A stretch of 64,000 nt of DNA from PWVB01 sp964530185 (lineage in GTDB: Bacteria > Chloroflexota > Anaerolineae > B4-G1 > SLSP01). Positions 58,793 through 64,000 of this stretch are shown here, in pieces; the stretch's first letter is position 1, and each line of letters starts with the position of its first letter. The notes under the pieces are model-generated. The model was not told where the DNA came from. It saw nothing but the letters and a program-made list of their open reading frames with translations, and made no database searches. The position numbers and the translations under genes are program-made. The stretch lies in NCBI GenBank assembly GCA_964530185.1, contig CAZHBB010000003.1, forward strand, positions 1-64,000. Direction: 5' to 3'.

Positions 58793-61700
58793 TCAAGGCA
58801 GAGCATAGGCGATCACAATGCCCTGGTGAGGGTCTGTGACGACTAATGCATCTCCAGCGACGACGATCGCCTGTGGGAAGCTCAATCCCGCGCCAGCTCT
58901 CGCACTCAGTGACCAAAGGAACGCGCCCTGATCGTCGAAAGCCAGGACCCGGCTCATCAACGGATCGGTCACCAGCAGTTGGTCACCCGCCCAACTCAAA
59001 AAAGGTTTGAGATCCGGGTTGGTGACATCCCAGCCTGGAATGCGCCACTGTCGCACGGCGATCCCCTCAGAGGTGAAGATCTGGACCCTCTGGTTCCAGG
59101 TGTCGGCCACGGCTATCATCCCATCTTCACGCACAGCGATGCCCACTGGTTCATCCAGCTTCCCCCCAGCCTGCCCCCATCCCCCGAACTCTCGCAGGAA
59201 ACGGCCACTTTGGTCGAAGATCTGGATCCGTTTGTTCCCGGTGTCCGCCACCAGAAGTCCCCCCTCTGGAGTCAGAGCAACGCCCCGCGGGCCATAGAAC
59301 AGGCCCTCCGTGCCGGGCACCCCAAGCTGCACAACCTGCACGGCTCCGCCCCAGACTGCCAGGACGTTGCCCTCTGAATCAAGATGTTGGATCCGATGGT
59401 TCCACGTGTCCGCAACAAAGAGGGTGCCGTCAGCAGCGACCGCAACGTCCCAGGGTTCACTGAACTGCCCAGGCTCGGTCCCGAATCCACCGAACCCGCC
59501 AAGAACGCCCGATGGGTCCAGATGCCAGATCCGATGATTGGCCGTATCGGCTACATAGAACGTTCCATCGGGCGCTACGTCCAGCCCCCGCAGGGCTGCC
59601 CCAGGCAGTGTAACCGACCAGAGGCGCGGCAGAGCACGATCGCTCAGTCCGTAGGGATCAGGCGGGGGTGTCTCCTCAACGCGCTCGGGCGGCGCGACGC
59701 TTTGCTGCGGCCAGTCGAAAGGCCAGGCCTGGGCTGCCACATCGCGCCGCACATAGAGACGAAACTCCTTTCGATAGGGCCAGGTGTGCAATGTGAAAGG
59801 ATCCACCGGATTCTTGAGCTGCGCGTAGCGGTGATAATCACGACGCCACACGATATCCCACAGTGCCCGTCTCATGGCCGGATCGGTCAACGCACGATGG
59901 ACTCGCTCCCATGTGAGTCCAAAGTAGTCCTGAATGGGCCACCACAGGTAAAGATAATCGTAGTGGACGTAATCCTGTCCCAGGATGTTCTCCACCACCG
60001 TATATTGTGCGCTCCCGGCAATCACCACCGGGCATTTCTGAAGCTGCTCAGGATCAGGGGTAGTGCCGTAGAAATAGTTGTTGGGAAACTCGACCATATA
60101 CCAGGTGAATGGCCATGATCCATCTTCGCCATAAGCAACCCGTACCTCATTGGCCGTGCCCGTCATCTGCCACGAGACATCACGGACCTGCTGTAGGGCA
60201 ACTTTGATATCGGGCGTTGCGTGAGCGTAGACCAGGAACTCCGTAGCCAGATCATCATTGATGAAAGAGAGCATCACCATCGTGCGCACGGTGAGGACGC
60301 TCATCAAGAGAAGGATCAAGGTGCCAAGGACCCGCAGGCTCCGGCTTCCGCCTAGACGCCGCCCACTCCAGTACAAGGCTACCACCGCTCCCACCACCCC
60401 GAGGATCCCGCCCAGCATCCGACCTAGGGAACGAAGCGTGACCAGTGCCGGTCCCGCGGGGCTCATCCCTCCCTCCAGAGCAACACGCAGATCCTGCACA
60501 CTGTCTCCGACGACGAAAAAGGCTACCAAACCTAGGACCAAGCCTCCGGCCAGGGTCCAGGGCGTTCCATCCATCCAGGGCACACCAGCAAGGCCTTTGA
60601 AGAACCTCCCCAGGAGCCAACCTGCCAGGAAGATACTGGGCAACGCGATATGAACCAGCAGCCAGGGCATCTTTTCGCCGGCCCAGGTGTACGCCCCCCA
60701 CGACAGACAGGTCCAACCCGCCAGGAAGAGAGGAAACAACCCGCTGGCCAACTCTTGCGCGTTCTTATCCCGCCAGCGTTCGGCGATAGCCTGCTTCAAA
60801 GCGACGAAGACCCCCACCGACGCCAGGGCCAATGAGAGGTACTCGTACAGTCCCCCGATCAGCAGGTAATAGTAAGAGGGCTGGTTGCCACGCTTGACGC
60901 CTTGCTGAGCAAGCCAGTAGGCCAGGCCGCCTACCAGGCCCGAAAGGGCACCAAAGCCCCATGTGAAGACCGTAGTGTACAGAGTGAGGAAGATGGCATA
61001 GTGGATGGCGGCAATTCTGAGCCATTGCACGCGGTCCCACCACAGACCCACGGCGATGGAGAGTACCAACGTCCCTAGGACAACCGCCGCACTGACCCAC
61101 ACAGCCTCACCTGGGATGACCCCAAAGTTTCCAGTGCGCACAGCGTCGTAGACCAGGGACATATCCACACCGGTGCCGAATTTGATCAGAATGGCCGATC
61201 CCAACGGCAGCGTCAGCGTACCCAGGACAACCAAGAGGCTGAAAAGGCGGTTCTGACGGAGCCGAGACTCACCCATCCCTCTCACCAGGGCGATGACCGC
61301 CCCCATTGCCAGGATGGCAGCGAGGCCCGCGCTGAGTCGTGCCCATTGCGGCACAAGGACATCCGCCAACCGACCATCACCGCTCTCGCTCAGAGGAATC
61401 TCTTGCACGGCAGCCTGCTGTAACCCCAGCCCAAAGGCCATGAGCAGGATCATCGATGTCCCCAGCAGCAAGAGCATCACGGTGCGCAATTCGGAACGCT
61501 GCCAGGGCCCGTCCCATATCCAAATCAAGAGAGGGATTGCCAGCAGACCACCGAAGATAGCGACATAGATGTACGAGGCCTCCTTAGTGGCATGCATGAT
61601 GGAAAAGAACGCTGCCATCCACGCCAGCCAGTGTCTCTTGCCCGATGACAGGAAACTGAAGATCGTCCAGAGTAGGCAGACAGCCGCCAGCATCAGAAGC

Positions 61701-62101
61701 ACATCGTGGCGGGCATAGCGGGCGTAGTACGTCATTGACGGCGAAATCAACAGCAGCATCGAGGTCGTCAGCGCACCAGCCGGCGAGAGCCAGCGACGGA
61801 ACAGGATCGGTGCCATAACCAGCAGGACCCCGGCCAGCGCCGGCACAACGCGCGAAGTGAAGTCATTTGGGCCCAACAGATGATATGTCAACGCCGTAAG
61901 CTCGAAGAGCAGAGGGCCGTGCATCATGGGATTGTGTTGAAAGCCCAGACCTGAGTAGAGATTCCAGGAGAACTTAGTGTGAATACTCTCGTCGTGACTG
62001 ATTGCCCGCTCGCCCAACGCATAGAAACGCGTGAAGAGGGCAAGCACCAACAGGACCAGGTACAGAACACGCTCCCAACGGCTTAGTGGATGCTCCGTCA
62101 T
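58793..62101 (-). CDS. Agl23-type giant membrane protein with C-terminal NHL beta-propeller
   Basis: About 1102 residues from the ATG at 62101 (GGGAGATA upstream). The N-terminal half is polytopic and starts like the Agl23/TIGR03663 family, with GT-C acidic motif ERAISHDESIHTKFSWNLY, and helices up to about 600. A soluble stretch (600-830) follows with APPERVEETPPPDPYG. The C-terminal 270 residues are six NHL-type blades (DTANHRIWHLD, DTWNHRIQHLD, DTGNKRIQIFD, DTWNQRVQIFT, DPLMSRVLAFD, DPHQGIVIAY), a beta-propeller that may bind glycan or protein. It likely glycosylates or transports lipid-linked sugars. The fusion to NHL is unusual. Confidence 0.85.
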   Translation of the reverse strand: MTEHPLSRWERVLYLVLLVLALFTRFYALGERAISHDESIHTKFSWNLYSGLGFQHNPMMHGPLLFELTALTYHLLGPNDFTSRVVPALAGVLLVMAPILFRRWLSPAGALTTSMLLLISPSMTYYARYARHDVLLMLAAVCLLWTIFSFLSSGKRHWLAWMAAFFSIMHATKEASYIYVAIFGGLLAIPLLIWIWDGPWQRSELRTVMLLLLGTSMILLMAFGLGLQQAAVQEIPLSESGDGRLADVLVPQWARLSAGLAAILAMGAVIALVRGMGESRLRQNRLFSLLVVLGTLTLPLGSAILIKFGTGVDMSLVYDAVRTGNFGVIPGEAVWVSAAVVLGTLVLSIAVGLWWDRVQWLRIAAIHYAIFLTLYTTVFTWGFGALSGLVGGLAYWLAQQGVKRGNQPSYYYLLIGGLYEYLSLALASVGVFVALKQAIAERWRDKNAQELASGLFPLFLAGWTCLSWGAYTWAGEKMPWLLVHIALPSIFLAGWLLGRFFKGLAGVPWMDGTPWTLAGGLVLGLVAFFVVGDSVQDLRVALEGGMSPAGPALVTLRSLGRMLGGILGVVGAVVALYWSGRRLGGSRSLRVLGTLILLLMSVLTVRTMVMLSFINDDLATEFLVYAHATPDIKVALQQVRDVSWQMTGTANEVRVAYGEDGSWPFTWYMVEFPNNYFYGTTPDPEQLQKCPVVIAGSAQYTVVENILGQDYVHYDYLYLWWPIQDYFGLTWERVHRALTDPAMRRALWDIVWRRDYHRYAQLKNPVDPFTLHTWPYRKEFRLYVRRDVAAQAWPFDWPQQSVAPPERVEETPPPDPYGLSDRALPRLWSVTLPGAALRGLDVAPDGTFYVADTANHRIWHLDPSGVLGGFGGFGTEPGQFSEPWDVAVAADGTLFVADTWNHRIQHLDSEGNVLAVWGGAVQVVQLGVPGTEGLFYGPRGVALTPEGGLLVADTGNKRIQIFDQSGRFLREFGGWGQAGGKLDEPVGIAVREDGMIAVADTWNQRVQIFTSEGIAVRQWRIPGWDVTNPDLKPFLSWAGDQLLVTDPLMSRVLAFDDQGAFLWSLSARAGAGLSFPQAIVVAGDALVVTDPHQGIVIAYALP

Positions 62102-62170
62102 GCATATCTCCCGAAATGATGTGGCCACCCAATGATAGCAGAGCCACCGAAAACCCCAACCACGGCTGTG

Positions 62171-64000
62171 TTATGGGCTTTGTACTCTCAGCTCGAGCGG
62201 CAGATCCAACGCGTCACTTCCCGTCTCCCAGGGGATCCGGGCACCGCTGTCACCATGGTAGAGTCCTACCCTCAGGCGCACCGGCCCCTCAGACAAGGGT
62301 TGCAGCCATGTGAGTGGATGTACATCCTCGATGATCTCACCAGGGACCCAGCCTGTTGTAGGGCGGTGCCACAGAGCGGGCTCGGCATCGTGCTGCGCGA
62401 CCAACGTGCCCGCTTCTGTCACCAGATGTACAAACACCTTCAAGCGCTGTGTCGCGGCTTGTGGTCCAGCCTCCCAGATCAGCGTCACCGTACACGGCGC
62501 CCCTGCCGTGAGAACCGGCTCAGGCGTGACCTCGTAGCCGCGTAACACCGCCACATCGTCCATTCGCACGTTCAGGGCATGCGTCATGGGGGGCAGCTCA
62601 AACCGGTGCTCACCCTCCAGGATCCGAATCTGATCCAACTCCCAACTTCCACCTTCCATCTCCACCAGCAGTTGGGCCGGGCCCTCTTTTGCACTCGAGG
62701 GAACTGTCAATCGTACATGCTCCAACAGCGGCCTCCCAGGCGGTGTGCCGGAGGCAAGGGCAGGCAATGGCGTGGCAGTCAGGCGTTGCTCACCTTGCCA
62801 CAGGGCCAATGTGGCCCCAGTGCATGGACAAGCCCCTTCCTCACGCCGCCACAACAACGTAACGACCAGATCACCACCGGGCGCGAGCTCATACTCACTC
62901 AATCGGTGGCCCTCCAATTGAAGTCCCGGAAGCAGTTGACGTACTTCACCCTGCCAGGACTCTTCCGGAAGATACAGCGACGGCTCCTGCCATGGGGTCA
63001 CCCGTGGTCTGACGGAACCCACGACGACAGCCGGTTGTGGCCCTGACTGAGAAACCAGATCGACGGGGGTGATAGTCTGGTTGCCTTCGTACAACCCCGC
63101 CTCCAACCTGTGCACCAGCGGCGCGAGCCCCACTGGCAGCGGGACCAGGTGATAAGTGGAAATGGGCTTTCCATCCCAGTGATCGGTCCCCCGCAATGTG
63201 ACGTCCACCAACAGGTCATCCTCTGCAGCCACCAACACACCTTCAGAGTCGTATAGACGAAGAGCCACACTGAGGCGGGTGGGGGCTGGTTCACCATCCC
63301 AACACAGACGCATCGGTAGTGCAGCCCCGCTGATGGGGCGCTCCTGGAAAGCAACACCCACAAGGCATGGTCCTCCTCCCTCAGCACACCACGCAGGCAG
63401 CGGCCGGCAGGGCGGCATGGCTGCCATCCCTTCCATCAGGTACTCCTCCAGGAACACACCCTGGAACTGCTGTCGGGCAACCAGCCTGCCATGCCACGTC
63501 AGTGCGGCCCGGACGCTGCCATAAGCATCCAGCGCGCCACGCTCGTAGTCCAGCGCAAACACCCGTCGTGCCCCCTGGTCCTCCAGGAGCACAGCTCCGG
63601 CATCATCCGCCCCAAACGCCTCAGGGACCATCATGGGGTGCACAAGCCCGATGTCATACTGCACCAGAGACCAATCCGTGTGGGGGATCAGGACCACATC
63701 ACCTGCTTCGCCCTCCTGGCGGAGGAAGGCCGCAACGGCCCGCACATCGGTGCGGGCATAGCGTGGATCGACTAGGTAAGCCCGTATGCCCAGCACAGAG
63801 CTCACCAGCACCGCAGCCAGCAATCCCATGCGCAGGCCGGGGTTCAGGCGAGACAGCGTTGTAAGCAGAGCGATCAGCATCCATCCACCAGGGATCAGGG
63901 CATACAGGTAGCGAGGGTGAGACTGAGGGCTCAACCACCAGATGCCCATAGAACCCAACAGAGGAATCAACCAGAGGTACACCCAGGGCTCCAGGCGAGA
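62171..64000 (-). CDS. Membrane/extracytoplasmic protein with beta-sandwich modules, 5' end beyond window
   Basis: The frame is open to the right edge (610 codons visible). About the first 60 residues have hydrophobic helices (PLLGSMGIWWLSPQSHPRYL, MLIALLTTL, MGLLAAVLVSSVLGI), the end of a GT-C-like membrane domain. The rest is extracytoplasmic. It has at least two modules like those in the GT-C proteins and the PASTA kinase: VALRLYDSEGVLV...AGLYEGNQTI near residue 250 and LKVFVHLVTEAGTLV, TTGWVPGEIIEDVH, VGLYHGDSGAR at the end. The partner gene 58793-62101 lies downstream 69 nt away. The N-terminus is missing, so the catalytic motifs cannot be checked. Confidence 0.75.
   Translation of the reverse strand, partial: SRLEPWVYLWLIPLLGSMGIWWLSPQSHPRYLYALIPGGWMLIALLTTLSRLNPGLRMGLLAAVLVSSVLGIRAYLVDPRYARTDVRAVAAFLRQEGEAGDVVLIPHTDWSLVQYDIGLVHPMMVPEAFGADDAGAVLLEDQGARRVFALDYERGALDAYGSVRAALTWHGRLVARQQFQGVFLEEYLMEGMAAMPPCRPLPAWCAEGGGPCLVGVAFQERPISGAALPMRLCWDGEPAPTRLSVALRLYDSEGVLVAAEDDLLVDVTLRGTDHWDGKPISTYHLVPLPVGLAPLVHRLEAGLYEGNQTITPVDLVSQSGPQPAVVVGSVRPRVTPWQEPSLYLPEESWQGEVRQLLPGLQLEGHRLSEYELAPGGDLVVTLLWRREEGACPCTGATLALWQGEQRLTATPLPALASGTPPGRPLLEHVRLTVPSSAKEGPAQLLVEMEGGSWELDQIRILEGEHRFELPPMTHALNVRMDDVAVLRGYEVTPEPVLTAGAPCTVTLIWEAGPQAATQRLKVFVHLVTEAGTLVAQHDAEPALWHRPTTGWVPGEIIEDVHPLTWLQPLSEGPVRLRVGLYHGDSGARIPWETGSDALDLPLELRVQSP

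Overview
The window reads as a chromosomal segment of a Chloroflexota bacterium, probably near Anaerolineae or a related thermophilic class (inference, no database used). Supporting signs are F420 genes in a bacterium, several membrane glycosyltransferases with C-terminal beta-sandwich domains, an Agl23-type giant membrane protein fused to NHL repeats, a PASTA kinase, an SPFH protein, a thioredoxin-VKOR fusion, and many lipoproteins. GC is moderately high, genes are densely packed with ATGA/GTGA overlaps, and sigma70-like promoters (TTGACA/TATAAT) are easy to find. There is no insertion sequence, prophage, CRISPR array or rRNA. Two tRNAs are present, Pro(CGG) and Ser(CGA).

Layout. 1-10 kb is housekeeping and envelope: a toastrack-like lipoprotein cut by the left edge, xseB, a class A serine hydrolase, a PstS-like lipoprotein, uppP, tRNA-Pro, ftsH, a PASTA Ser/Thr kinase and an SPFH protein. 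10-15 kb holds tRNA-Ser, then a plus-strand run of GtrA protein, GT4 glycosyltransferase and an F420 set (npdG, cofE, LLM oxidoreductase). 15-18 kb is a minus-strand operon of a corrinoid-type protein, an M20 amidohydrolase and a DDAH-like hydrolase. 18-24 kb is one long operon: ugd, an active/inactive M16 peptidase pair, acpS, dtd and a degenerate DprA-like gene. 24-27 kb carries two tandem MurR/RpiR regulators. 27-32 kb has two overlapping GT-C glycosyltransferases. 32-36 kb has Trx-VKOR divergent from rubrerythrin, then an ABC-2 exporter. 36-39 kb pairs an opine-type dehydrogenase with a B12-dependent mutase-like protein. 39-46 kb has clpB, a GNAT-like protein, a nitrilase-fold protein lacking its catalytic Cys, and the traR/dksA-lspA-rluD operon. 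46-49 kb holds a dockerin protein next to a LysM-anchored cohesin protein. 49-54 kb has another GT-C enzyme, DUF456 and YibE/F membrane proteins, and threonine aldolase. 54-56.5 kb is a cbiMQO metal transporter behind a promoter overlapped by a perfect palindrome. 56.7-64 kb has a broken SDR gene, an FGGY kinase, the Agl23-NHL protein and a GT-type protein running off the right edge.

Themes. (1) Cell-surface assembly: UDP-glucuronate supply, GtrA, GT4, at least four GT-C proteins, UppP, and a cohesin/dockerin/LysM pair that could build a wall-anchored protein assembly. (2) Cofactor metabolism: F420 redox genes, two cobalamin-binding proteins and a Co/Ni importer. (3) A recurrent beta-sandwich module, in one sensor kinase and several glycosyltransferases, that I cannot assign to a named family. 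The strongest candidates for something undescribed are the cohesin-dockerin pair, the shared module, the opine dehydrogenase/B12 mutase pair, and the corrinoid/DDAH/amidohydrolase operon.
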